A stretch of DNA of 27,046 bases from Bacteroidales bacterium UBA6431 (GTDB taxonomy: Bacteria; Bacteroidota; Bacteroidia; Bacteroidales; UBA932): positions 1 to 27,046 of the forward strand of contig DJOT01000047.1 of NCBI GenBank assembly GCA_002439095.1, given 5' to 3'. The position numbers and the translations under genes are program-made. Shown here one piece after another: positions 1-8,410 of the stretch; the stretch's first letter is position 1, and each line of letters starts with the position of its first letter. The notes beneath the pieces were generated by a model that ran no database searches, was not told where the DNA came from, and worked only from the letters and a program-made list of their open reading frames with translations.

Positions 1-1
1 T

Positions 2-34
2 GTAAAAATATTGCCGAAAAAAATTAAAGAATGA
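2..34 (+). CDS. 3' tail of an upstream gene (partial, off the left edge)
   Basis: The frame beginning at base 2 reads VKILPKKIKE and then stops at TGA 32-34. That stop overlaps the ATG of the next gene (31-33) as ATGA, the same junction used by the next three gene boundaries. This makes it likely that these 10 codons are the true end of an upstream gene in the same operon. The product cannot be identified from 10 residues. Because a trkH gene lies one gene downstream, TrkA is one possibility, but that is only a guess from gene order. Confidence 0.45.
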   Translation, partial: VKILPKKIKE

Positions 35-846
35 CAGTCTGGAAGTCAATCAGGTCTTTGCGCCTGACCTTGAAGTCAAAGCTTATACTGAGCCTTCTGT
101 CAATAGCCGCGATACTTCTTGTATCATCCACCATATCCGTGATGGAGTATTCGAGCATGAGCAATTATGTGTCGAGTCTGATTGCGGACGACATAAGCAG
201 CATCAATGTCGCGAACAGGCTTGCCGACATGGGCAACGCCTACAATCTCGACATACTTGAGGTGATAGGGGACAATTCGTCTTCAAGCGCCCTGCCGTCT
301 TTCGACGATGGGTATTTCAAGGCGCATTGTGATTCTCTGAGGATGAAGGCTGCGGTCAACCAGGCGGCTCCGCTGGCGGATTCGGTGATGTACAGTTACG
401 CCGCATACATGCTGACTTCGCTGGAACTTGAGGACGTGATGCAGTCGGATTTCATAGACTCGCGTTCGTGGTATTTCGAGCGCCTGCAGCCGCGCTATGA
501 GCGCCTGTGCTCGGATCTGGACAAACTGACTTCAAGCATCTATCAGGATCTCGCCAAGAATTCCGCCACATTTGACCGCGGCTTCTACCGCAGCATAATC
601 CCCGGGATAGTGGCGGTGGGGGTCGGCCTGATGCTCGTGCTCATGCTGCTCTTCTTTATGCTTGCATATTATGTCAAGCCGCTGTACAAGATGCTGGACG
701 GTCTCAATGCCTACCGGCTCACGGACAAAAAGTATACGGTGCGCTTCGAGGGGGACGACCAACTTGCCGAACTCAATGACGGAATATCAGAGATTGCCGG
801 GGAGAATCAGCAGCTGCGGCGCAGGATCAAGGAACTCAGGAAATGA
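31..846 (+). CDS. Two-TM sensor-like membrane protein with HAMP-type domain, no output domain
   Basis: The 271-aa product has the architecture of the input half of a sensor kinase or chemoreceptor. A first membrane helix spans about residues 17-38, a mainly helical extracytoplasmic region about 39-187, and a second membrane helix about 189-214. A HAMP-like segment follows: a conserved Pro in VKPLYKML (215-222) and a DDQLAELN stretch resembling the HAMP DExG connector. A short charged coiled-coil tail (ENQQLRRRIKELRK) ends the protein. No histidine-kinase, methyl-accepting, GGDEF or other output domain follows; the gene simply stops. ATG 31 overlaps the preceding stop, and its own TGA overlaps the trkH start (ATGA), so it is probably co-translated with trkH. 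It may sense an extracytoplasmic condition and act on a separate partner; the fold assignment is moderately secure, the function unknown. Confidence 0.75.
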   Translation: MTVWKSIRSLRLTLKSKLILSLLSIAAILLVSSTISVMEYSSMSNYVSSLIADDISSINVANRLADMGNAYNLDILEVIGDNSSSSALPSFDDGYFKAHCDSLRMKAAVNQAAPLADSVMYSYAAYMLTSLELEDVMQSDFIDSRSWYFERLQPRYERLCSDLDKLTSSIYQDLAKNSATFDRGFYRSIIPGIVAVGVGLMLVLMLLFFMLAYYVKPLYKMLDGLNAYRLTDKKYTVRFEGDDQLAELNDGISEIAGENQQLRRRIKELRK

Positions 847-2291
847 ACTGGAAAGTAATCAGCCGAAACATAGGTTTTGCCCTGCTTGTCAGTGCCCTGT
901 TCATGCTCCTGTCTGTCTTTGTCTCGATAGGCAACGGCAACGATTCCGCCCTTGCTGCGCTTTCGATATCGTTCCTGATCACGTTCATAGTCGGGATCTT
1001 TCCGTTCATATTTGTCCGCCGGGCAGCCGTGATCAGCCTCAAGGAAGGGTATGTGATCATCACACTGTCGTGGCTGCTGTCATTTGTGTTCGGCATGCTG
1101 CCTTATGCCCTCTGGGGAGGTCCGTTCACCTTGCAGAACGCCTGGTTCGAGTCTGTCAGCGGCTTCACCACCTGTGGGGCCACCATCCTTGACAATGTGG
1201 AGGCGCTGCCGAAGAGCCTTCTTTTCTGGCGCGCCTCGACGCATTTCATAGGCGGTCTCGGAGTCGTGGTCTTCCTTCTCCTGATTATTCCGGAGTCCAG
1301 TCCCATGCGTATGCGGCTCACCAATATGGAATTGACGACTCTCAGCCGCACCGGTTATTCCACCAGTCCCAATAAGATAGTCTACATATTCGCCTATGTC
1401 TATCTTGCGCTTTTCGCTGCGGCCACGGTCTGCTATTCCATTGCCGGGATGAGTCTTTTTGATGCAGTGTGCCATGCGATGAGTGTGGTTTCCACCGGAG
1501 GGTTCAGCACCAGAGGCAAATCAATCGCCGCTTTCGACTCCAGGGCGGTGGAGGCGCTCACCATGGTGTTCATGTACCTGGCCTCCATTCACTTCGGGCT
1601 GGTCTACATAGCATTTGTCACGCGCTCGCTGAAGCCGCTCAAGAATCCTGTGATCAAGTTCTACACGCTGTCGGTTCTCGTGACGGCGCTCATACTTTCC
1701 GTTGGACTGTACAAGCCCGCTGGAGGTTGGGGCCCGGCACTGTGGCAGGGACTTTTCAGCACGCTGTGCATCTCTTCCACGACGGGCTTTGCCATTGTTG
1801 ACAATGCTTCCTGGCCGATGTGGATGCTGGCTCTGATGATGCTCACCGGGGTGATGTGCGGCAGTGCCGGTTCGACTGCTGGAGGTGTCAAGGTTGATCG
1901 TGTCCTCTTGCTTTTCAAGGCTATAGGCCGTTATGTCAACAATATCCTTCACCCCTCTTCTGTCAACGAGGTCAGGATGGGCAAGAGGATCCTTCGTGAC
2001 TCCGAGGTCTCGCCGCACCTTTTGTATCTGTGCGTATACGCCATCCTCGCCCTTGTCTCAGTATTCCTGTGTCTGTGCGTCGGGGTGGATACGGAGAACT
2101 CGTTCGTGGCTACAGTGATGAGTTTGAGCAATGTGGGGCCCGGTTGCGGTGTGGCCGGCACCATGGGTTCGTTCAACTCATTCCCGCTGCTCGGCAAACT
2201 CATATTCTCGCTTGACATGTTCCTCGGGCGTGTGGAAATCTACCCCGTACTTGCGGTCGTGGCGATGGTTTTTGACAGGAGGAAGGGATGA
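843..2291 (+). CDS. trkH: TrkH/KtrB family potassium uptake channel subunit
   Basis: This 482-aa polytopic inner-membrane protein carries four pore-loop repeats typical of the superfamily of K+ transporters (TrkH/KtrB/HKT). The filter-like motifs are FTTCGA (around 108-113), VSTGGFST (216-223), SSTTGFA (311-317) and SNVGPG (429-434). The glycine of each loop is expected to line the K+ selectivity filter. The gating-loop region GSAGSTAGGVKVDR (340-353) in the third repeat is also present. Length matches the bacterial TrkH family (about 480-500 aa). TrkH normally works with the cytosolic NAD/ATP-binding ring protein TrkA; no trkA is visible here, and it may lie just upstream of the window. ATG 843 overlaps the upstream stop and its TGA overlaps the helicase start, both as ATGA. 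Confidence 0.93.
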   Translation: MNWKVISRNIGFALLVSALFMLLSVFVSIGNGNDSALAALSISFLITFIVGIFPFIFVRRAAVISLKEGYVIITLSWLLSFVFGMLPYALWGGPFTLQNAWFESVSGFTTCGATILDNVEALPKSLLFWRASTHFIGGLGVVVFLLLIIPESSPMRMRLTNMELTTLSRTGYSTSPNKIVYIFAYVYLALFAAATVCYSIAGMSLFDAVCHAMSVVSTGGFSTRGKSIAAFDSRAVEALTMVFMYLASIHFGLVYIAFVTRSLKPLKNPVIKFYTLSVLVTALILSVGLYKPAGGWGPALWQGLFSTLCISSTTGFAIVDNASWPMWMLALMMLTGVMCGSAGSTAGGVKVDRVLLLFKAIGRYVNNILHPSSVNEVRMGKRILRDSEVSPHLLYLCVYAILALVSVFLCLCVGVDTENSFVATVMSLSNVGPGCGVAGTMGSFNSFPLLGKLIFSLDMFLGRVEIYPVLAVVAMVFDRRKG

Positions 2292-3733
2292 CGGGAGATC
2301 GTGCGGAAATATTGTACAAGCGCTTCAGAGAGCGTTTCAGACTGGAGCCTACAGCCTGTCAGGACTCGCTGTTCAGAGATGTGGCGTCTTTTGCCGTCTG
2401 TGATGATGCCGATGTCCTGGTCGTGAACGGCTATGCTGGCACTGGCAAGACCAGCGCGATGTCCGCTGTCACGCTCGCGTTGAGGGATTTCGGGGTCAAG
2501 TCAGTGCTCCTCGCGCCTACCGGACGCGCTGCCAAGGTGTTCTCGTCATTGAGCGGCAGGCCGGCATATACGATACACAAGCATATATATCGTCAGAAGT
2601 CTGTCGGAGCGGACGGATACGGCAGTTTTTCCCTTGCTCCGAACAAGGCTGTGAAAACCCTCTTCATCGTTGATGAGGCCTCCCTTATAGGTATAGATTC
2701 CGCCCAGCAGGTGAACTCCACTTCTCTTTTCGGTACAGGGAATCTTCTTGAAGATCTGGTGGCCTTTGTCCGTTCCGGTGATGACTGCCGGCTTGTGCTG
2801 GTGGGGGATGCGGCACAGTTGCCCCCTGTCGGGATGGAGGCCTCCCCGGCGTTGAGCCGTGAATATATGGACGGTTTCGGTGGAGTGAGGTTCTCCACGC
2901 TCACATCCGTAGTGCGGCAGGAGCGCGAATCCGGCATTCTGCGCAATGCCACCATGCTCCGTGAGAGGATTTCGGCCTGCTCGCCGGACGAGACTTTTGA
3001 TGATGTCAAACTGGACCTGCGCGGCATTGACGATGTTGAGAGGATAGGGGGCGGCGAGCTCATCGACACCCTGTCGGATGCATATTCCAGATACGGGGAG
3101 GACGAAACCGTAGTGCTGTGCCGCTCAAATAAGAGGGCCAACCGTTACAATGCCGGAATCCGGGGAATGGTGCAGTTCAAGGAAGATTCTCTGGTGAAGG
3201 GTGACAGGCTGATGATAGTCAAGAACTGTTACCAGTTCGTGGAAAACATCCCCGGCCTGGATTATATAGCCAACGGCGACATAGCCAAACTTGTGGGCAT
3301 CTCCGGGCACGAGGAACGCTATGGTCTGCACTTTGCGGATGCGGTGCTGGATTTTCCGGACTACGATGACGCCACGGTCAGGGCCAAGGTCTGTCTGGAC
3401 ACCCTCCAGTCCGAGTCTGCCACTCTGACCTATGAGCAGCAGAATGCTCTTTATCAGGGTGTTTCTGCGGACTATGCGGACCGTGGAACCAAGAAACGCA
3501 TATGGCAGGCTGTGCGTGAGGACAAGTACTTCAACGCTCTCCAGCTCAAGTACGCCGAGGCCATAACCTGCCATAAATCGCAGGGCGGACAATGGGACTG
3601 CGTCTTCATCGACTGCCCGTTCTGGCTGCCCGAGCAGAGTGTGGACGACCTCAAGTGGCTGTATACTGCCGTCACGAGGGCGGTCAAGAAAGTGTATCTG
3701 GTGAATTTTAAAGACAGTTTTTTTGAGATATGA
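2288..3733 (+). CDS. RecD/Dda-like superfamily 1B ATP-dependent DNA helicase
   Basis: The 481-aa protein shows an ordered set of SF1 helicase motifs. They are Walker A GYAGTGKT (48-55), motif Ia LAPTGRAAKVF, Walker B VDEAS (128-132), motif III VGDAAQLPPVG (172-182), and a VVRQ element that fits motif IV. In the C-terminal UvrD_C_2-type half are ITCHKSQGGQWD (426-437, motif V) and LYTAVTRA (458-465, motif VI). This layout matches the stand-alone RecD-like/Dda helicases that move 5' to 3' on single-stranded DNA, widespread in Bacteroidota. It lacks the long N-terminal extension of RecD2 and there are no RecB/RecC partners nearby, so a RecBCD role is not supported. The gene overlaps trkH upstream and the peptidase gene downstream by ATGA. 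The operon partners are functionally unrelated, so linkage is probably translational rather than mechanistic. Confidence 0.88.
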   Translation: MTGDRAEILYKRFRERFRLEPTACQDSLFRDVASFAVCDDADVLVVNGYAGTGKTSAMSAVTLALRDFGVKSVLLAPTGRAAKVFSSLSGRPAYTIHKHIYRQKSVGADGYGSFSLAPNKAVKTLFIVDEASLIGIDSAQQVNSTSLFGTGNLLEDLVAFVRSGDDCRLVLVGDAAQLPPVGMEASPALSREYMDGFGGVRFSTLTSVVRQERESGILRNATMLRERISACSPDETFDDVKLDLRGIDDVERIGGGELIDTLSDAYSRYGEDETVVLCRSNKRANRYNAGIRGMVQFKEDSLVKGDRLMIVKNCYQFVENIPGLDYIANGDIAKLVGISGHEERYGLHFADAVLDFPDYDDATVRAKVCLDTLQSESATLTYEQQNALYQGVSADYADRGTKKRIWQAVREDKYFNALQLKYAEAITCHKSQGGQWDCVFIDCPFWLPEQSVDDLKWLYTAVTRAVKKVYLVNFKDSFFEI

Positions 3734-5583
3734 AGAGGATTATCGCATCTCTGGCCGTCTGTATGGCACTCTGCGCCGCAGCGGCAGCCAAGGACTACAA
3801 CCCGACGCCGTCCCCGGACGGCAGCATGCTGGCATTTACCAGGGACAACGACCTCTGGGTGCGCAGTGTGGCAGACTCGGTGGAAACGCGGCTTACATTT
3901 GACGGCTCTCCGCTGATACTCAACGGTTATGCGTCGTGGGTATATTATGAGGAGATCCTCGGTCGGGCCTCCAACTACCGTGCATTCTGGTGGAGTCCGG
4001 ATTCGCGGAAGATAGGATTTTACCGTTTCGACAACAGCCGTGTGCCTATGTTCCCGATCTTTTCTCCTTTCGGGCAGAACGGCTCGCTCTCGCAGACCCG
4101 CTATCCGAAGGCGGGACAGACCAATCCGCAGGTGAGGGTCGGCATCATCGATCTTCAGGAAGGCGGGACGGTGTGGGCCGATTTCGACGAGACGCAAGAC
4201 CAGTATTTCGGTACTCCTTTCTGGGGCGCCGACTCCAGGGAGCTCTATGTCTCGCGTGAACCACGCAGGCAGAACGTGCTGGACCTGTATGCCGTGAGCG
4301 TCGAAGACGGCAGCAGGCGGGAGGTATACCATGAAGAATACCCGACGTGGGTGGAGTGGATAGACGGCATGATATTCACCGGCAAGGGTCTGTACATGGC
4401 AAGGGCTTTCGAGACCGGCTGGCAGCAGATTTACTTCCTTTCCTACGACGGGACGCTCAAGCGCCTGACCGACGGTGAGAACTGGGACATATCCCTGCTG
4501 CGGGCCGATGAGAAGAAGGGGGATCTGTGGTTTACGGCCAAGAGGGACTCCCGTCTGCATCCGGCTCTCTACAGGCTTGACCGCAAGGGGCGCATCACCG
4601 CGCTCACCGATCCTGACTACTACGTGCGCGGCGTGAAGTTCTCCGAAGACGGCAAGACTTTCCGGGCGGACATTTCCAACGCCCGTGAGCCTTGGCGCGG
4701 CATTGAAGGCCGCAGCGACCGCTACAGCTGCAAGGTTGTGACGGACACCTCGACTGTGGACCTGTCGGCATTGCCGTCTCCTCAAGTGGTGAAGATCTCC
4801 AATGACGGCTTCGACCTGTATGCCCTGATGTCGCTCCCGAAGGATTTCGACCCTTCCCGCAAATATCCGGTGCTCATGCAGCTCTATGGTGGCCCGGGCA
4901 CTCCTTACGTGAGGGACCGCTGGGCTGACCGTGACGCTTCAGACAAGTGGTGTTTTGAAAACGGGATAATATATATAGTGACGGACCCGCGTTCATCCGG
5001 GGAGAACGGACGCCGCGGCATGGATCAGGCTTTCCGGCGGATGACAGTGATAGAGCTGGAGGACTACATAGCCTGGGCTTGCTGGCTGAAATCCCTGCCT
5101 TATGTGCAGGGTGACAAGATCGGGGTTGAGGGATTCTCGTTCGGCGGAACCACCACGGCGATGCTGGTTCTGCGTTATCCTCAATATTTCTGCTGCGGTG
5201 TCGCCGGAGGCGGTGTGTATGACTGGAACCTGTATGATTCCCATTACACCGAGCGCTTCATGGATACTCCCCAGGCCAACCCGGAGGGTTATGCCGAGGC
5301 AGGAGTGCTCACATGGGTGCCGAAAGTGTTCTCTCCGATCAACTCGATCTTCCCGGCCCCGGGGGCGCTGAAACTCACTCATGGTACGGGGGATGACAAT
5401 GTACACTTCCAGAACACCCTGCTGCTCGTCGATGCCCTTCAGAAGGAGGGCTACCAGTTTGAATTGATGATCTATCCCGACGGCATGCACGGCTACAGGG
5501 GCAAGCAGCACCTGCATGACCAGGCTTCAGACCATATTTTCTGGTCCCGGCATCTGCTCGGGAAATCTGCGGCAGAGAAGTAG
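3730..5583 (+). CDS. Secreted S9 family dipeptidyl-peptidase IV-like serine peptidase
   Basis: A signal peptide (about residues 1-20, ending in an Ala-rich stretch) indicates export to the periplasm. The beta-propeller part includes WVYYEEILGRASNYRAFWWS, whose paired glutamates (74-75) match the DPP-IV residues that hold the substrate N-terminus. The C-terminal alpha/beta hydrolase domain has nucleophile Ser470 in GFSFGG (DPP-IV consensus GWSYGG), Asp555 in HGTGDDNVHF and His587 in PDGMHGYR, a complete catalytic triad in the right order. At 617 aa it is shorter than typical bacterial DPP-IV (about 700-750 aa). The predicted role is release of dipeptides from peptide N-termini, supporting peptide use. 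The start ATG overlaps the helicase stop. The last 57 bases overlap the convergent methyltransferase gene. Confidence 0.9.
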   Translation: MKRIIASLAVCMALCAAAAAKDYNPTPSPDGSMLAFTRDNDLWVRSVADSVETRLTFDGSPLILNGYASWVYYEEILGRASNYRAFWWSPDSRKIGFYRFDNSRVPMFPIFSPFGQNGSLSQTRYPKAGQTNPQVRVGIIDLQEGGTVWADFDETQDQYFGTPFWGADSRELYVSREPRRQNVLDLYAVSVEDGSRREVYHEEYPTWVEWIDGMIFTGKGLYMARAFETGWQQIYFLSYDGTLKRLTDGENWDISLLRADEKKGDLWFTAKRDSRLHPALYRLDRKGRITALTDPDYYVRGVKFSEDGKTFRADISNAREPWRGIEGRSDRYSCKVVTDTSTVDLSALPSPQVVKISNDGFDLYALMSLPKDFDPSRKYPVLMQLYGGPGTPYVRDRWADRDASDKWCFENGIIYIVTDPRSSGENGRRGMDQAFRRMTVIELEDYIAWACWLKSLPYVQGDKIGVEGFSFGGTTTAMLVLRYPQYFCCGVAGGGVYDWNLYDSHYTERFMDTPQANPEGYAEAGVLTWVPKVFSPINSIFPAPGALKLTHGTGDDNVHFQNTLLLVDALQKEGYQFELMIYPDGMHGYRGKQHLHDQASDHIFWSRHLLGKSAAEK

Positions 5584-6666
5584 CATCCTGCGTCCTGCGA
5601 CGCTGCATCCGAAGATGTGGCGTTCCCGACTTTCCCCGGCACCCAGTTTGCGGCGCAGGGCTTCACTTCCGGCAGGGATGTTGCGCGCGCTCACACTTGC
5701 TTCCGGGTACAGGCCGCGTGCCTCTTTTATTCCCGCGTTGCTTAGCGGAAGGACGTGTTCGATCATGAATGTCCTCATCAGATGTGAGCGGACAGGGTGA
5801 TCCGCCAGATAGAGCCTTGTGGATCTGTCTGCCTCTTTGAACCCGAAGCGTTCTCCCATGAGGTGGAAAGCTCCGGACTTGAGAAGTCCCGGACAAGGTT
5901 CGTGCAGATATTGGCCTGCCGTAGCTTCTTCTGCGTATTCCGCCCGCGCGTGCTTCTCTTCTTCCGGGCGGAAACAGAATGCCTCTTCCGGTGCGTCGAG
6001 TTCTACGGCATTTACAGCATACATGTCTGTGTTTTCCGGACTTAGGACGCAAAGCAGTTCTTTGACTTCGGAGTGCAGGCTTACGATGTGGATTTCTCTC
6101 AGCTTTTGTCCGAAAGTCCCGGCCAGCAGGCTTATGTCGGCCATGGGGGAGAGTTTCAGAAGCACCATGGAAGACTTCGCGAGCAGCAGGGGAATCAGCG
6201 GCTTGATGTCCGGGGAACAGTCTTCCAGCCTGAACACCTTGTGCCCTGAGACATCGCGGCGGGCGGGGTCGGCGTAGAACACGTCGCAGGCCGGGAAATC
6301 TGTCGCCGGACCGACTTCTTCGCGGCGGACCTCGATGTTGCCGGCTCCGAAGTTGAGGAAATTGCCGCGTGCGGCATCGGCGAGGGTCTCGGAGCGCTCG
6401 AAACTTGTCACTTTACCGGCAATCTTTGAGAAAGCCAGGCTGTCCACCCCGAGTCCGCAGGTGAGATCGCACACGGAGTTAGGGCCTTTTGGGAAAAACC
6501 TCTTCAGCAGCCGACATTTGTATTCGGCGGCCGCTTGGGATGAGCATTGCTCAAGACTGAGTGCGGAAGGTATCACGGCCCCTTCCCAGGCCGGAATCTT
6601 CTTCTTGACTTTCTTCCCCGTCCCTTCGTCCAGACCGGTGAGTATTTCGGCAAAGCTCTTTTTCAT
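5527..6666 (-). CDS. Class I SAM-dependent methyltransferase with THUMP-like C-terminal domain
   Basis: The 379-aa product has a SAM-binding motif I SVCDLTCGLGVDSLAF (about 64-79), an acidic residue after beta-2 (Glu90, in TSFERSE) and the motif FYADPARR (130-137) in the position of the catalytic (D/N)PPY/DPxR loop. The C-terminal ~70 residues (from about KEARGLYPEASVSARN) resemble the THUMP-like domain (Pfam PF18096) that ends this family, common in Bacteroidota. THUMP-type domains bind RNA, so an RNA methyltransferase is inferred; the target is unknown. ATG 6666 is chosen because a TACATTTG promoter box lies only 5 bases upstream and leaves no room for a longer coding region. The 3' end overlaps the peptidase gene on the opposite strand by 57 bases. 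Confidence 0.82.
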   Translation of the reverse strand: MKKSFAEILTGLDEGTGKKVKKKIPAWEGAVIPSALSLEQCSSQAAAEYKCRLLKRFFPKGPNSVCDLTCGLGVDSLAFSKIAGKVTSFERSETLADAARGNFLNFGAGNIEVRREEVGPATDFPACDVFYADPARRDVSGHKVFRLEDCSPDIKPLIPLLLAKSSMVLLKLSPMADISLLAGTFGQKLREIHIVSLHSEVKELLCVLSPENTDMYAVNAVELDAPEEAFCFRPEEEKHARAEYAEEATAGQYLHEPCPGLLKSGAFHLMGERFGFKEADRSTRLYLADHPVRSHLMRTFMIEHVLPLSNAGIKEARGLYPEASVSARNIPAGSEALRRKLGAGESRERHIFGCSVAGRRMLLLCRRFPEQMPGPENMV

Positions 6667-6671
6667 CGGCG

Positions 6672-6679
6672 CAAATGTA
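6672..6679 (-). promoter_or_regulatory. -7 promoter box TACATTTG for the methyltransferase gene
   Basis: On the minus strand the sequence reads TACATTTG, then CGCCG, then ATG. It fits the Bacteroidota -7 consensus TAnnTTTG. Only 5 bases separate it from the start codon, which predicts an mRNA with almost no leader. No convincing TTG -33 element was seen at the usual distance. Confidence 0.6.
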
Positions 6680-6700
6680 GGAATAATTGATTATTTTCTT

Positions 6701-6708
6701 TAATTTTG
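6701..6708 (+). promoter_or_regulatory. -7 promoter box TAATTTTG for the phosphohexomutase gene
   Basis: TAATTTTG fits TAnnTTTG and lies 37 bases before the ATG at 6746, in an AT-rich 79-base region between two divergent genes. It faces away from the methyltransferase promoter about 21 bases to its left. A -33 TTG at correct spacing is not evident. Confidence 0.5.
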
Positions 6709-6745
6709 AAGACTGATATAACACTTAAAGAACTGACTTCGACCG

Positions 6746-8410
6746 ATGAAAGAATTCGAAATTAGAGCACAGGCCTGGTTGGACGGAGATTTCGACCAGG
6801 AGACAAAAATTAAAGTTATGCAGCTTCGCAACAGCGACCCGGCCGGGTTTGAGGACGCATTTTACAAAAACCTCGAGTTCGGTACAGGCGGTTTGCGGGG
6901 CCTGATGGGCGTGGGTACCAACCGGATGAACAAATACACGGTCGGGATGGCTACCCAGGGGCTTGCCAACTACATACTCGCGCACTGCAGTGATCCCGAC
7001 CCGAAAGTCTGCATATCCTACGACTCGCGCAACAACAGCAAGGAGTTTGCGCGCATCACGGCGGATGTCCTCTCCGCCAACTGCATACATGTCTATATCT
7101 TTGACAACATCCGGCCTACGCCGGAGATGAGCTATGCGGTCCGCCTGAAAGGGGCGGTGGCTGGAGTGATGATCACCGCTTCCCACAATCCGAAGGAGTA
7201 TAACGGATACAAGGTGAGCTGGTCCGACGGTGGGCAGGTCACCTCTCCGGTGGACAAGGAGATAGTGGCAGAGGTGGCCAAGATAACCGATCCTTCGATG
7301 GTGAAGTTCAAGTCCGGGCTGCAATGCGGCGAGGTGGAGCTCATGGGCTCCGATGTGGACGAGTGCTATCTGAGGGATCTCCTCTCCCTGAGCCTCAGTC
7401 CTGAACTTTGCCGCAAACACTCTGACCTCAAGGTGGTCTATACGCCGCTGCACGGCTGCGGAGTCCGTCTCATCCCGGAGATACTTTCCCGCAAGGGCTT
7501 CAAGAATATAATACACGTCCCGGAGCAGGACATTTCCGACGGAAATTTCCCGACCGTGGTCTCTCCTAATCCGGAGGAGCCTGCCGCCCTCAAGATGGCT
7601 CTGGACAAGGCGGAGCAGACAGGAGCCGACATAGTCATGGGTTCAGACCCGGATTCTGACCGGCTCGGCATCGCGGTGCGTGACAATGACGGCAAGATGG
7701 TCCTTTTCAACGGCAACCAGACGGCATCCATGCTTACATACTATATCCTGACCCGCCGCAAGGCTCTTGGAGCTCTCGGAGAGGGCAAGTACGTGGTCAA
7801 GACCATTGTCACGACGGAGCTGATCTCTGACATCTGCAAGAGTTTCGATGTCCCTGTATACAATGTGCTTACAGGTTTCAAATACATAGCTGAGGTGGTC
7901 AAGCGCCACGAGGCTGCCGGCGGTGAGTTCATCTGCGGCGGCGAGGAGAGTTATGGTTTCAATGTCGGACAGTTCGTGCGCGACAAGGATGCCGTGGTGA
8001 CGGCCATGATGGTATGTGAATGTGCAGCTTGGGCTGCAGAGCAGGGACTTACCCTCTACCAGCTCATGCAGAAAATATACAAGGAATATGGCTATCGCAA
8101 GGAGGGGCTTGTCTCAGTGGTGCGCAAGGGCATCAGCGGAGCACAGGAGATCCAGAAGATGATGTCGGATCTGCGCAGCAATCCGCCGAAGGAGCTCTGC
8201 GGTTCTCCTGTCTGCAAGGTTATCGACTATCTTGAGCCGGAGAAGACGGGGCAGCCTTCATCCAATGTCCTCCAGTTCTTTGATGAGGCGGGGGATGTGG
8301 TATCGGTGCGACCTTCGGGCACAGAACCTAAGATCAAATTCTATTTCGGCGCGAAAGGTGATGATGCAGACGCCAAGATAGAGGCTCTCAAGCGCCAGTT
8401 CTGCGCATAG
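6746..8410 (+). CDS. Alpha-D-phosphohexomutase (phosphoglucomutase/phosphomannomutase)
   Basis: The 554-aa cytosolic enzyme moves a phosphate between the C1 and C6 (or C1 and C5) positions of a sugar phosphate. All four family signatures are present in order. The phosphoserine loop is TASHNPKEYNGYK with catalytic Ser146. The Mg-binding loop is GSDPDSDRLG (299-308, Asp301/303/305). The sugar-specificity loop is GGEESYGF (398-405), and the phosphate-binding loop is RPSGTEPK (522-529). The length and the GEESYG form fit the PGM2-like group (phosphoglucomutase or phosphopentomutase) better than short PMM/GlmM enzymes, so the exact substrate (glucose, mannose or ribose phosphate) stays open. It is monocistronic, with a divergent promoter region upstream. 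The last 23 bases overlap the convergent nth gene. Confidence 0.92.
   Translation: MKEFEIRAQAWLDGDFDQETKIKVMQLRNSDPAGFEDAFYKNLEFGTGGLRGLMGVGTNRMNKYTVGMATQGLANYILAHCSDPDPKVCISYDSRNNSKEFARITADVLSANCIHVYIFDNIRPTPEMSYAVRLKGAVAGVMITASHNPKEYNGYKVSWSDGGQVTSPVDKEIVAEVAKITDPSMVKFKSGLQCGEVELMGSDVDECYLRDLLSLSLSPELCRKHSDLKVVYTPLHGCGVRLIPEILSRKGFKNIIHVPEQDISDGNFPTVVSPNPEEPAALKMALDKAEQTGADIVMGSDPDSDRLGIAVRDNDGKMVLFNGNQTASMLTYYILTRRKALGALGEGKYVVKTIVTTELISDICKSFDVPVYNVLTGFKYIAEVVKRHEAAGGEFICGGEESYGFNVGQFVRDKDAVVTAMMVCECAAWAAEQGLTLYQLMQKIYKEYGYRKEGLVSVVRKGISGAQEIQKMMSDLRSNPPKELCGSPVCKVIDYLEPEKTGQPSSNVLQFFDEAGDVVSVRPSGTEPKIKFYFGAKGDDADAKIEALKRQFCA

Noticed and set aside
1..27. Alternative frame ending in TAA at 25-27 as the tail of an upstream gene
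   Set aside because: The frame ending at TGA 32-34 gives an ATGA overlap identical to the three next junctions and is the better candidate.
3472..4785. 437-codon open frame on the minus strand across the helicase/peptidase boundary
   Set aside because: It is antisense to two genes with clear catalytic motifs, is rich in His/Arg/Val as expected of a shadow frame, and has no recognisable domain or promoter.
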